A stretch of 64,000 nt of DNA from an uncultured Oscillospiraceae bacterium. GTDB lineage: Bacteria; Bacillota; Clostridia; Oscillospirales; Acutalibacteraceae. Both the position numbers and the translations under genes were made by a program. Position 1 is the stretch's first letter; each line of letters starts with the position of its first letter. The notes under the pieces were generated by a model. It saw only the letters and a program-made list of their open reading frames with translations, searched no databases and had not been told where the DNA came from. The stretch is taken from contig CABULH010000016.1 in assembly GCA_902492455.1 (NCBI GenBank), forward strand, positions 1 to 64,000, written 5' to 3'. Of the stretch, positions 24,301-32,000 are shown piece after piece.

Positions 24301-25885
24301 CGTCGGTCTTGGTAACGGTGACGGTAAATTTCTTGAGGATATTCACGAAGCTGCGCTCCGCCACCTCGTTCCACTGGATGGAGACAGTCTGGGAGTCGGG
24401 GATGACATAGCGGATAGCCGTATCCACCTCTTCAATGGTGTACGGCGTGCTGCCGCTGATGAGGACATTGTTAAAGTGCGCCACACCACTGGCGTCGGTG
24501 ACGGCATACCCATCCACGGGCAAACCCGAGAGAGACGTCCCATAAAGATGAAATTTTGCACCCTCTACGAAATTGTCCTCCGAGCTTTTGACAACCTCCA
24601 GAGAGCCTCGCTTGAGTACGTTGCTGAAGGTCACGGTGGAGGTCTGGCCGCCGACAATCGTCACCTGCTGAGAGGACTGAGGCGTGTAGCGGTCGATGTT
24701 GCCCTCAGTTACGGTATAGGTGCCCGCAATGAGGTCGCTGATATCGATCGTGCCGCCGGCGCCGGTGACCACATTTCGGGTGATACCGTTGCCGGTAATG
24801 GTAAAGGGAATGCCGGACACCACACCATCCTCGCTGGTTTTGACCAGGTGCATGGTGCCTACAGCTTCCATCTCCAGACGCAGATAGGCGCTGACCGGGT
24901 CAGACACATTCTCGCCGTAGGTAATGACATCCTGAATGCCGCCGCCCTGATTGCCGTCCGTCCAGGTGATGACGCCGGTGCGGATGCCGGCCGTTTTGCT
25001 GGCGGTCACACGGATGTCGCCGACTACTGCGGTGTCGGCAGTGATGGTCAGCCGGTTGCCGCTCTTAGAGAAACTTACGCCCGGTTCAGACGAACTGAAG
25101 GAGAAGCCGGACAGCACATCGTTGGTGTCGGTCAGGGTAACGCTGTAGTTCGTGCCGTTCCACTCCAGCTCATAGGAGCTGGCGCTGCCATAGCTGCGTG
25201 CACAGAAGCTGGGGATGCTGGCGTGATTCTGTACGCTCGTGACCATGGAATTGTAATAGGACATGATCTGGCTGCGCAGCGGGTGCGAGTCGCCGATATA
25301 GCTCCAGACTGCGCCTTTGCCATAGGCGTCGGGATTCACCTTGTTGAAAGATGCGTCTCTCTCACCTACAACAGTCTCCCACACCAGCAGCTGCGTGGCA
25401 ATCGCATGGCTCATGTTCGCCGCATCAGACGCATTCTGGCTTCGCCAGGAAGTAGAGATGTTGCCCTGATACCCATACTGCATGATGCGCCCCAGCAGTA
25501 CCTTGACGGTATCCGGAGAGATGGTCACATTGTTGCTGGCGGGGTAGTTCTCCCAATAGTTCTCATCCCTGCTTGTGAGCGTATCGCCGGAGTATTGTCC
25601 GATACCGGGCTCAATGCAGTAGGCGACCTGGCCGTTATAGGTTCCGATGGAGTGGATCGTCGTGTAATTATGGGACATGTAGCTCCAGCCGCTCATAAGC
25701 TCTGTGGCCGGATGTCCCCAGGTTGTCCCCGAATAATTGCTGTCGCCGTCACGGGGGAAGTCCACCATATAGGCGTCCACCGTTGCGGCGGCAAACACAG
25801 TCGTGGTCAGGGACGTCAGCGTGGTCAGGCACATGAGCAGTGCCAGAAAAGCCGAGAATCCTCTTTTCAATGCCTTGTGTTTCAT
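21338..25885 (-). CDS. giant cell-wall adhesin: thioester domain plus Cna-B repeats, sortase-anchored
   Basis: The 1515-residue protein starts at ATG 25885 behind AGGAGGT. It has a signal peptide (ending near residue 34), then a thioester domain with the reactive pair Cys90 (VAYCIEPG) and Gln165 (ATQLLVWE). Many Cna-B/SpaA-like repeats follow, with recurrent pieces such as FTITGNG, GTYTVTE and GFVLDGNAYYV; they are likely stabilised by Lys-Asn isopeptide bonds. A Glu/Pro-rich acidic linker interrupts at about residues 650-750. The end is VPKTGDD, a hydrophobic span and a basic tail, which is a sortase signal. Thioester domains bind host or cell-surface amines covalently, so this may hold mating cells together or attach to host tissue. 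No sortase is visible in the window. Confidence 0.9.
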   Translation of the reverse strand: MKHKALKRGFSAFLALLMCLTTLTSLTTTVFAAATVDAYMVDFPRDGDSNYSGTTWGHPATELMSGWSYMSHNYTTIHSIGTYNGQVAYCIEPGIGQYSGDTLTSRDENYWENYPASNNVTISPDTVKVLLGRIMQYGYQGNISTSWRSQNASDAANMSHAIATQLLVWETVVGERDASFNKVNPDAYGKGAVWSYIGDSHPLRSQIMSYYNSMVTSVQNHASIPSFCARSYGSASSYELEWNGTNYSVTLTDTNDVLSGFSFSSSEPGVSFSKSGNRLTITADTAVVGDIRVTASKTAGIRTGVITWTDGNQGGGIQDVITYGENVSDPVSAYLRLEMEAVGTMHLVKTSEDGVVSGIPFTITGNGITRNVVTGAGGTIDISDLIAGTYTVTEGNIDRYTPQSSQQVTIVGGQTSTVTFSNVLKRGSLEVVKSSEDNFVEGAKFHLYGTSLSGLPVDGYAVTDASGVAHFNNVLISGSTPYTIEEVDTAIRYVIPDSQTVSIQWNEVAERSFVNILKKFTVTVTKTDAETGEPQGDATLAGAQYGIYKGGDLVDVYYTDANGQFTSKEYICDTDWTVREIEPSEGYLLDTTVHRVGADPALYTIEHNTTSNAVTEEIIKGNIRLIKHIDAEDEDVEIIEQPEESPEPVVEAATPNELPADSAETQQGEDASITPVESAAAEEQVDLLQTGLEEDAADPAPEEDEIIEAPETDTQSAENLEPTPVDPDNIEASGNEGLIEQPEEGARFQIYLASAGSYDAAKESERDLLTTDADGIAISKDLPYGRYTVHQIEGMDGQAFIPDFTVFISSDGQTYSYILNNLTISSFIRVEKHDAETGQIIPAAGVGFQIRDLSTGELISQTVYYPTPVTITTFFTADDGSLMLPYELPYGRYELIEVETCYGYVLDSEPVPFTVDGTSDVVTVTKHNMPQKGLIHISKTGEVFSSVAHESELYQPVYEAAGLEGATYSIVALEDIYTLDGTLRASAGEVVDTITTGSDGMATSKELYLGRYVITETHAPFGMTLNTETVTVELVYAGQEVKLTETSAGFYNERQKVQISLEKSMETDKLFDIGANGEIANVTFGLYAAETLTAADGSTIPADGLIEVVSVGVDGKASCKTDLPFGSFYLREIATDVHYQLNGTKYPVVFEYADQNTQTVTLAANNGEPIVNELIYSSVSGLKVDEDGKALAGATIGLFAASETEFSTRTALMTAVSGENGAFRFDNVPVGNWVVREIGQPEGFVLCEELFPVTISENEQVIEIEISNERIRGSVTLTKVDADYPDNKLTGAVFEVYRDTNGNKALDKDDALLGTMEETSEGIYWMTDLEYGGIFVKEKTAPAGFVLDGNAYYVFIDTDSKTYEIENEAGKGFINQALKGSLKIIKTTSDGKKEGFAFRVTGANGYDMTFTTDANGEIFIENLRIGEYVVTELQNSASEGYKIADPVTVTLVANETLTVNVHNQKVTVDVPKTGDDANLALWISLMCVGLAGAGVTVFFYLRKRRKDNGHIAAEK

Positions 25886-25910
25886 AAAGTTACCTCCTGA
25901 TTTTGGGCAG

Positions 25911-25940
25911 AAAAAAAGCACACCGTTTCCGATGTGCTTT
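25911..25940 (-). terminator. terminator directly before the adhesin ribosome site
   Basis: On the minus strand AAAGCACA (25940-25933) pairs with TGTGCTTT (25922-25915), and the T-run continues to 25911. It is 22 nt past the lipoprotein stop. The adhesin ribosome site starts about 20 nt later, leaving no room for a separate promoter. Confidence 0.75.
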
Positions 25941-25961
25941 CCTCTGCGCTGAATTAGTGGC

Positions 25962-26648
25962 TCAGGCGTACCCGATATAGATGTCATATCTGCCATCTGC
26001 TCGAAGCTGTGCCCAAGCGCAAAAATATGTCATGCCGTCTGCTGCGTATAGATCCAGTCTTGATTTGATGTCCCGCTCCAGATAGATGGACTGCGCACTG
26101 GCGATGATGGGATTATCCCAGCAATCTGTGGCTGTGGAATCATAGGTGAGCCCGATGCTCTGGCCATAGGATATAGCGAAAGATACCCAGTAATCAACAT
26201 CAAAAGCTGGTTCCGGGTCAGGCTCAGGGGTAGGTTCCGGTTCTGGAGCAGTAGTCTCGGCAGGTGGGTCGGGGGTCTGGATAGCTGGCTGGGAAGTCTG
26301 CGGCTGTGAGACCGGCTCTGTTGGATCTGTGGCCAGCGGCTTGGACGGCTTACTCGAAGTATCCGCCGGCGGCTCACTTTGATTTTTATCGCCATTTTCC
26401 CCAGTGGGTATGGAGGAAACGGGCGCATCCTTCTCTTGAACCGTTTCTTCATGGATCTCCTCCGGAGGCAATTGCTCCGATGGCGTCGGTTCAGAATCGG
26501 TCTGGGGTGGCGGGGATGTTTGCGTGATTGAATTCTCCTCGTGGGTCCACATCTCGCTATTTTCAGGGCTCTCGGATGGGTCTGGGGAAGCGCAGGCGCA
26601 GAGCAGCGCCATCATGCATGCCAGGCTTAACAGTATCATTCGTCTCAT
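25962..26648 (-). CDS. Pro-rich lipoprotein of the element
   Basis: The 228-residue protein has a lipoprotein signal (LALLCAC-type lipobox ending near residue 18-20), a long Pro/Glu/Thr/Gln-rich spacer (residues 21 to about 150) that includes PQTDSE, and a compact C-terminal domain of about 75 residues with aromatic residues (DYWVSFAISYGQSIGL, GMTYFCAWAQLRADGRYDIYIGYA). I do not recognise that domain. It lies upstream of the giant adhesin and is probably a membrane-anchored surface protein of the conjugation or adhesion module. Confidence 0.65.
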   Translation of the reverse strand: MRRMILLSLACMMALLCACASPDPSESPENSEMWTHEENSITQTSPPPQTDSEPTPSEQLPPEEIHEETVQEKDAPVSSIPTGENGDKNQSEPPADTSSKPSKPLATDPTEPVSQPQTSQPAIQTPDPPAETTAPEPEPTPEPDPEPAFDVDYWVSFAISYGQSIGLTYDSTATDCWDNPIIASAQSIYLERDIKSRLDLYAADGMTYFCAWAQLRADGRYDIYIGYA

Positions 26649-26718
26649 GACTCAGTTCCTCCTTCATATGGTTTTCACCAAATTACACGGATGAGTCTTG
26701 AGATTTACAATTCCGCCG

Positions 26719-27132
26719 TCAGCCTGCCAGGCGCAGATACCCGCGGGTGGCTTCCTCCACGCAGCGGTCGAGGATTTCGTAAAACCGTTCTTTTGTCAGC
26801 TCTGTGTCCAGCCAATGGGTGGCTCGGTAGGAATAGCAGCCGACGTCCTCGTTGATGGCATGGCTTCCAAGGACGCTGTGCAGGTTCAGCTCGTTCATGA
26901 GTCTGCGTTTTTTCATGCCGTCCGGCTGATCAATGGCTTTTGCCAGGCAGATCACAATAAGAGGGTGCAGTGGAGAAAAGGATACCTGCATGTAGTAATC
27001 CCGGTATCCCAAGGTCAGGGACGTTTCATCCTGATCTTCCACCGGCAACTGCGCCAGAATCATCTTCCGCGCACGCTCTGCAATTCTCTTTCTACGAGCC
27101 TGCTCCTCCTTGCTCAGGTTATAGCAATTCAA
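26719..27132 (-). CDS. element-borne protein of unknown function (137 residues)
   Basis: The start is a TTG at 27132, placed 7 nt behind AAGGAG. The protein is soluble and mixed alpha/beta, with a helical N-terminus (EEQARRKRIAERARKMIL) and later GYRDYYMQVSFSPLHPLIVICLAK and THWLDTELTKERFYEILDRCVEEA. It has no signal peptide or membrane span and I recognise no family. A terminator-like hairpin stands directly before its ribosome site. Confidence 0.55.
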   Translation of the reverse strand: MNCYNLSKEEQARRKRIAERARKMILAQLPVEDQDETSLTLGYRDYYMQVSFSPLHPLIVICLAKAIDQPDGMKKRRLMNELNLHSVLGSHAINEDVGCYSYRATHWLDTELTKERFYEILDRCVEEATRGYLRLAG

Positions 27133-27147
27133 AGTGGTTCTCCTTTC

Positions 27148-27182
27148 AAAAAGACAGGATGCAGCTGACGCCGCACCCTGTC
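27148..27182 (-). terminator. terminator-like hairpin after abiEii
   Basis: On the minus strand GACAGGGTGC (27182-27173) pairs with GCATCCTGTC (27162-27153) including one G-U pair, followed by five T and, within 6 nt, the ribosome site of the next gene. Confidence 0.7.
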
Positions 27183-27202
27183 TGAAACAGTATTTTTGTT
27201 CT

Positions 27203-28040
27203 TCACAAACCCAGTTCTTTCGAAATGATTTCTACTGTGTCCAACACATCGTGAAATTGCAGCTCTTTTGCATAGGCGTTTTCAGCAGCGTAGTTGCGCC
27301 ATAGTGTATAAAGCTGCGGCTCTTCACGCATATCGCTGAGAATTTCGCACCAATCTTTCAGTTCTTCAAGCGAGCCTCGCTTGCTTGCCGTATGTTCCGC
27401 CGCCTGCCGGAGCACATCAATGCGGATGCTGCTTTTTCGTTCTCGGTACAGCGTGTGCAGGTCGTAAAAATCTCTTGCTCTGGTGTCGCCAATATTGCGC
27501 CGGATGATGGTTTCATACTTTTCCGCCATGACTGTCTCCAGAGTGTAGGCCATGATAGACAAGCTCTTATCCTCGAAAATCAGCGGATAGTCGTATCGGA
27601 TTGCTGCCGGCGTGATTGTATCTCCTGTCGTAATGTCAATTTTCATGGGGCTGTTGATTTTCCCATATTTCACATTTACGGTGATACGAAAGTTGTTATA
27701 CGCATCGTCCTCACGGATCGGCTCGATTTTCTGAAACTGGAACGCAACGCCGTCATCAAGCGGTGTTTCCATGATTTCCTTGATGATAGCCACGATTTTT
27801 TTCTTCCATCTGGATGCCACGTACAGTCGTGTCCATATCCATCGTGGTCCGGCTCGGTACGCCAATCATGGACGAAATCAAAAGCCCTCCCTTGAGAATG
27901 AAGTTTGAGTTATATTGCGATTCAGCAAGCCGCTCCAAAATGCGCTCAAACAAAAACATCTGCAGAACTTCCTGTGCACGAAGATTGTTCTTTGCAGCAT
28001 AATTTCGTATAGCGCCCTTTACCTGTTCCGGCGTCTTCAC
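27203..28040 (-). pseudogene. abiEii: AbiEii-type nucleotidyltransferase toxin, frameshifted
   Basis: The 5' part (28040 to about 27800; GTG start overlapping the abiEi stop) contains the nucleotidyltransferase motif FILKGGLLIS followed by SRTTMDMD. The 3' part continues in another frame with FRITVNVKYG, YTLETVMAEKYETI and RARDFYDLH, all typical of AbiEii/AbiGii toxins. The break is in a run of seven T on the plus strand (27796-27802); removing one base joins GIQMEEK to IVAIIKE. The toxin is therefore probably inactive, or is made only by slippage on the A-run in the mRNA, or the base call is wrong. Confidence 0.8.
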
Positions 28041-28639
28041 ATCAGCACCTCCATGTATGTCCTTATTTGTTCTTCTATGCCGAGCTGCTTTCCGTATTTC
28101 AGCAGCTTACGGCTGTTGGTGTGGTTCTTGAAGTAATCCTTGAGTGCCTGGGTATACAGCTGCAAATCCATCTGGGCCTTTGCCCGGATCAAATCACAGA
28201 TGCATCGTTCCTTATCATACAGACTTATCGTGCCGCCCTGGGGCGACTTTGTTGCCGCAAGGCCAAGCCCGTAAATCTCCGGCATCACATAATGGATCCG
28301 AACATCAGGGTTGTCACGCTTGATTTTGGTCATGTTCGTACCTTGCGGTACTGTGAGATCCAGAACATGCGGCGTCCGGTCTGACAGCCCCCAGAAGAAA
28401 AGCGCCGTGCCATAGGAATACACCGCCTTGGAACTGCGCGCCTGAAGGAGCGCATATTCGTCGGTTTCGCCGTCGATTGGAACATATAGACCCTTTGCAA
28501 TGCGCTCAAGCCTCCCGGCGTTCACATATTGACCAAGATGCATCCGGCTAAGCCCCGCTTCCTCAACCTGTGCTGTGCGGATAAAGCCGTTGCTGCTCTC
28601 AGCTATTTTCATGAGCTGCTCCCAAATCCTGTCCATCAT
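28037..28639 (-). CDS. abiEi: AbiEi antitoxin/autorepressor
   Basis: The 200-residue protein is the antitoxin of a type IV AbiE system. It has an N-terminal winged helix (NGFIRTAQVEEAGLSRMHLGQYVNAGRLERIAKGLYVP) and the C-terminal AbiEi domain (SYGTALFFWGLSDRTPHVLDLTVPQGTN, LYDKERCICDLIR). AbiEi proteins repress their own operon by binding inverted repeats over the promoter, and a 17-bp inverted repeat lies 18 nt upstream. The antitoxin frame is intact although the toxin is broken. Confidence 0.88.
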   Translation of the reverse strand: MMDRIWEQLMKIAESSNGFIRTAQVEEAGLSRMHLGQYVNAGRLERIAKGLYVPIDGETDEYALLQARSSKAVYSYGTALFFWGLSDRTPHVLDLTVPQGTNMTKIKRDNPDVRIHYVMPEIYGLGLAATKSPQGGTISLYDKERCICDLIRAKAQMDLQLYTQALKDYFKNHTNSRKLLKYGKQLGIEEQIRTYMEVLM

Positions 28640-28656
28640 GCATCACCATCCTCGCC

Positions 28657-28705
28657 CTTTACAATCGTGCTTTTGATTATATCATTATAAAGCACGATTG
28701 TAAAG
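28657..28705 (-). promoter_or_regulatory. abiE promoter with 17-bp inverted-repeat operator
   Basis: CTTTACAATCGTGCTTT (28657-28673) and its exact reverse complement (28689-28705) are 15 bp apart. On the minus strand TTTACA (28704-28699) and TATAAT (28681-28676) are 17 bp apart. The operator therefore covers the -35 box and the start site. Confidence 0.85.
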
Positions 28706-28765
28706 CGATTTTGAGAATAGTATTTGCAGATATCGCAGGTATTATGCGGTCAATTTCCTGCAAAG

Positions 28766-30166
28766 CTACCTGGGTGTGGCGATATGGGTGATCGCACCCC
28801 AGATTCGGTTGGACTCGTTGTTGATGCCCAGAATCCTCACCGTTACGCGAGAGCCTCTGGGCGGGCGGCCACGCTTGGGATAGCTGCAAAGACAATCAAT
28901 GCCGCCGTCGAGGGAAACGAATACACCGTTCATATCTACCATGCTGACCGTTCCCACATACCGGTTGCCCACTGTGTAGCGGCGCAGCGCCTTTTCATAC
29001 GGGTTTTCACCGGCCTGCTTGATGGAGGCGTTCACCTTGATATGATTCCGGTCGCTGCGGTCAATGCTCAGGATCTTCACCAGAATCCTTTGCCCAGGCT
29101 GGAAGCTGGCGCTGGCATCCAGCATCCGCTGATAGCTCAGCTCCCGCAGAGGGATATAGTTCTCCAGACCAAACAGATCCACAAAGATGCCCGCCCGGAT
29201 GACCGACACGACACGTGCCTCGGCGCAGACGCCCTCATACAGCAAGTTATTTCCATCCCGGTCTACACCGAAGTAGTATTCACGGCGCTTGGCGGCCATG
29301 GCCTCCAGACGGCTGCCGACTGCGAGACCGGATTTCTCATCGATGCCCTTGACGATGAAATCCACCTCTGCGCCCAATCTCTTGGTGAGCATATAGTGCA
29401 GCACATCTTCCGGCATGCGGCCTCGAAAATCATCGGGCGGTTCCACCGCCTCCTCTGCTGGAATAATAACCTTGATATCGCCATGGTAAATGACTGCGAG
29501 AGAACGGGATGGGTTGTCGGCCGGTCGTTCCACGCCCTGGATCGTCCCGGTCAATATCCGTCTGGTCTTGAGGGATTCCACCAGGTCAAGCAGGTCGTTT
29601 CTGGCCTTTTCCGCATCGGTCTCAACGCCCAGCCGGTCGTCGATGGATACCACCGGTGAACTCGGTCTGGCAGCAGTGCGCCTGCGGCGTGTCGCGCGTT
29701 CGGCCGCTGCGGCTTCCGCCGGTTTTTCCGGCTCTGCGTCAGACTCGGATTTCTTCGCTCTGGGTTTCCTGGTTTTACGGGCCGGCGGAGCCTCTTCAGG
29801 TTCGCCCGGCGACGTTTCAGAGTCAGTCTGGGAGGGAGGGCTTTCTTGGGGACTCACGACGCCGTCTTCGATCGGATCCGCACCGGAATCGGTGTTTTCT
29901 GAATCAGTCTGAGGGGACTCGGATTTTTCAGGCGCTTCATGAGCCCCTTCTGCGCTGAATTCCTCCTCCAGCGCAGATTCAGAATCAGTCTGGGAGGGGG
30001 AGTCTGTTTCAGGCAAGATCACCTCCTCTTCAGCCCGGGATACCTCATCCAGAGAAGCCTCGGTGTCAGTCTGGGAAATCGCATCTGCTGCAGCGCCTTC
30101 CTCAGGCGACTGCTGCTCCAGAGCCATCTCTTCTTCGGGGATCAGTTCTTTCTTTTTGGTTGCCAT
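28766..30166 (-). CDS. S1-domain RNA-binding protein with acidic QTDSE-repeat N-terminus
   Basis: The start is ATG 30166 behind AGGAGG, giving 466 residues. The N-terminal 130 residues are acidic and carry four spaced copies of a QTD(S/T)E motif. A basic stretch follows (RKTRKPRAKK, RATRRRRTAARP). The C-terminal 270 residues hold two or three OB-fold S1-like domains (for example GVCAEARVVSVIRAGIFVDLFGLENYIPLRELS and RYVGTVSMVDMNGVFVSLDGGIDCLC). It presumably binds RNA or single-stranded DNA during transfer or controls expression. It lies directly after virD4 in the ancestral order; an IS now separates them. Confidence 0.75.
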   Translation of the reverse strand: MATKKKELIPEEEMALEQQSPEEGAAADAISQTDTEASLDEVSRAEEEVILPETDSPSQTDSESALEEEFSAEGAHEAPEKSESPQTDSENTDSGADPIEDGVVSPQESPPSQTDSETSPGEPEEAPPARKTRKPRAKKSESDAEPEKPAEAAAAERATRRRRTAARPSSPVVSIDDRLGVETDAEKARNDLLDLVESLKTRRILTGTIQGVERPADNPSRSLAVIYHGDIKVIIPAEEAVEPPDDFRGRMPEDVLHYMLTKRLGAEVDFIVKGIDEKSGLAVGSRLEAMAAKRREYYFGVDRDGNNLLYEGVCAEARVVSVIRAGIFVDLFGLENYIPLRELSYQRMLDASASFQPGQRILVKILSIDRSDRNHIKVNASIKQAGENPYEKALRRYTVGNRYVGTVSMVDMNGVFVSLDGGIDCLCSYPKRGRPPRGSRVTVRILGINNESNRIWGAITHIATPR

Positions 30167-30181
30167 GGTATTTCCTCCTGT

Positions 30182-32000
30182 CAATTAAATAGACTCTCGG
30201 AATCTCTAACCCATTGAAATCACTTGGGTTGGAGGTTCCTTTTTTATCGAAATCACCCACTTTTTTTCAAAAAGGGCTTGACAAACGGCCAAAAAAATGT
30301 GGCGCTTCGCGCCCTTGTTTACAGAAGTGACTTTTTGCGAACAGGGGGCGACTTCGATGTTACCGATTTATCCCGGTGGCCATATGGCCTACCAGAATTT
30401 TGTGGTTGAGCAGTTGCGCAACCACTATGCCAACCCGGCAGAATTGCCGGATAGGCTATTGGACATTGCCGAGTGCTTTTGGGAGAAGAACCTGACGGGC
30501 ATTGACACGCTCATGCAGGAGTGCTACTCCCGGTTTGGACCAAAACCAAGACCTCCGTCTTGTATGCTGCGCTCTGTTTTGCTGTCCATCGCCTTGGGGG
30601 TTCCGTCCTACACGAAGTGGGTAGAACAGATGAAAACGGTGCCTGCTTACGCCATCCTGAGCGGATTCAAGTTTGGAGATACGCCTGGAATTGGCACCTT
30701 TGCAAACTTCTTCTCCCGACTCTGGCAGCTTGACACGAGCAACATACAGCCCCACGAACAACCGCCCAAGCGGAAGGTGAAGAAGCCTAAGAAGGGAGAA
30801 AAGGCCGAATCAGTTGAAATACTGACTGTTGGTGAGCTGATTCAGCAACTTGAAAAACAGGCTCCTTCTGAGAAGCAGCCTTATGCTCTTCTCTTTAAGG
30901 TGTTTAAGCAGGAATTTCTGGACGAGTCAACTGCCAGGGGTTTAATCAACCCGTCTGCTCTGGCTCTTTCTGGGGATGGAACCCCCGTCGCAACCTCAGC
31001 ACAGCAACGCAAAATGAGGCTGTGTAAGTGCAAAGAACAGGGCATTTCAGATTGCTCGTGCAACAGGTATTTTTCGCAACCGGACTGTGATAGTGGCTGG
31101 GATTCACACAGAGGACGCTTCTACAACGGCTATGCCCTCTATATGTTCACTGCTTCAGACTCTGAGAACGATTTGCCGGTGTTTCCTTTGCTGCATTCGG
31201 CCTCTCGCCACGATGCTTTGGGGTTTGCCAACACCTTTTTCACAATGAAGACCTTCTTGCCGGACTTCACAGTGTCTAAACTGCTGCTGGACTCCGCCCA
31301 CGATGCTATGCCTGTTTACGAATACTGCCGGAAAAATCACATCGTTCCATTCATTGATTTGAATGTGAAGCGGGGGATTAAGCAGAAATACAAGGATGAC
31401 TTCACCATTGGTGGTGATGGCGTCCCTGTCTGTTTGGCTGGACTTAAAATGCGACACGATGGAGTTGAACTGGCCAAGCGCCGCTCTAAGTTCCGATGCC
31501 CTCTGACGAACCGGATATCCGGTGTCTGCTCATGCGAAAATCCTTGTTCTTCGTCCAAGTTTGGCCCCACTGTCCACCTCGCCATGAAAGACAATCCTCG
31601 TCTCATCAATATCCCGCCACGGGACTCAGCAGAGTGGGAAACGGAATACGCTGCCCGGACTTCCTCTGAACGGTGCAACAAGCGTATTAAAAACGACTTC
31701 AATCTGGAGGGCGGACACCACCGTTGCTCGAAAATGTGGTACTGTCGCCTCTACGCCACTATGATGCTCCAACACTTAGTGGCATGGGACTTGCCACATG
31801 AATCGGCCTTCCGAACAGCACTAAAAGCCGCTGCCTAAACGGGGAAACTGAATACTCTTGAAAAGGCGTATCCAGCTATACGTTTGCTTTGCTTTGCCAA
31901 TTTCCGTTGCCATTTCGCTTTTCGGGTCTATCTACCCCCTCTCGTTGTCCGGCCCCGGTCTGAGGGTGAAATCTACTCAAGATTCCGAGAGCCTATTTAA
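30182..32000 (+). mobile_element. insertion sequence, about 1.8 kb, with 19-bp terminal inverted repeats
   Basis: The left end reads AAATAGACTCTCGGAATCT (30187-30205); the right end read inward is AAATAGGCTCTCGGAATCT (31998-31980). They differ at one base. The element contains a single intact DDE transposase. It lies between virD4 and the S1-protein gene, and its right end overlaps the virD4 stop codon. Exact outer borders and any target duplication are unclear because the flanking bases are A/T-rich. Confidence 0.8.
30357..31838 (+). CDS. DDE transposase, intact
   Basis: Starting at ATG 30357 the protein has 493 residues; the frame is open to 30297, but the first ATG there has no ribosome site. 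It shows a DDE-type core with ALSGDGTPVAT, DSAHDAMPVYEYCRKNHIVPFIDLN and the late glutamate region TSSERCNKRIKNDFNLEGG, plus CxC-rich inserts (CKCKEQGISDCSC, CSCENPC) that may bind zinc. It is similar in plan to IS4/IS1182-type transposases but distinct from the frameshifted one at 4.4 kb. It is full length and may be active. Confidence 0.85.
   Translation: MLPIYPGGHMAYQNFVVEQLRNHYANPAELPDRLLDIAECFWEKNLTGIDTLMQECYSRFGPKPRPPSCMLRSVLLSIALGVPSYTKWVEQMKTVPAYAILSGFKFGDTPGIGTFANFFSRLWQLDTSNIQPHEQPPKRKVKKPKKGEKAESVEILTVGELIQQLEKQAPSEKQPYALLFKVFKQEFLDESTARGLINPSALALSGDGTPVATSAQQRKMRLCKCKEQGISDCSCNRYFSQPDCDSGWDSHRGRFYNGYALYMFTASDSENDLPVFPLLHSASRHDALGFANTFFTMKTFLPDFTVSKLLLDSAHDAMPVYEYCRKNHIVPFIDLNVKRGIKQKYKDDFTIGGDGVPVCLAGLKMRHDGVELAKRRSKFRCPLTNRISGVCSCENPCSSSKFGPTVHLAMKDNPRLINIPPRDSAEWETEYAARTSSERCNKRIKNDFNLEGGHHRCSKMWYCRLYATMMLQHLVAWDLPHESAFRTALKAAA

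Noticed and set aside
24002..25900. Long plus-strand open frame (632 codons) opposite the adhesin gene
   Set aside because: It mirrors the repeats of the adhesin on the other strand, has no ribosome site and no recognisable motif; the minus-strand protein explains the region.
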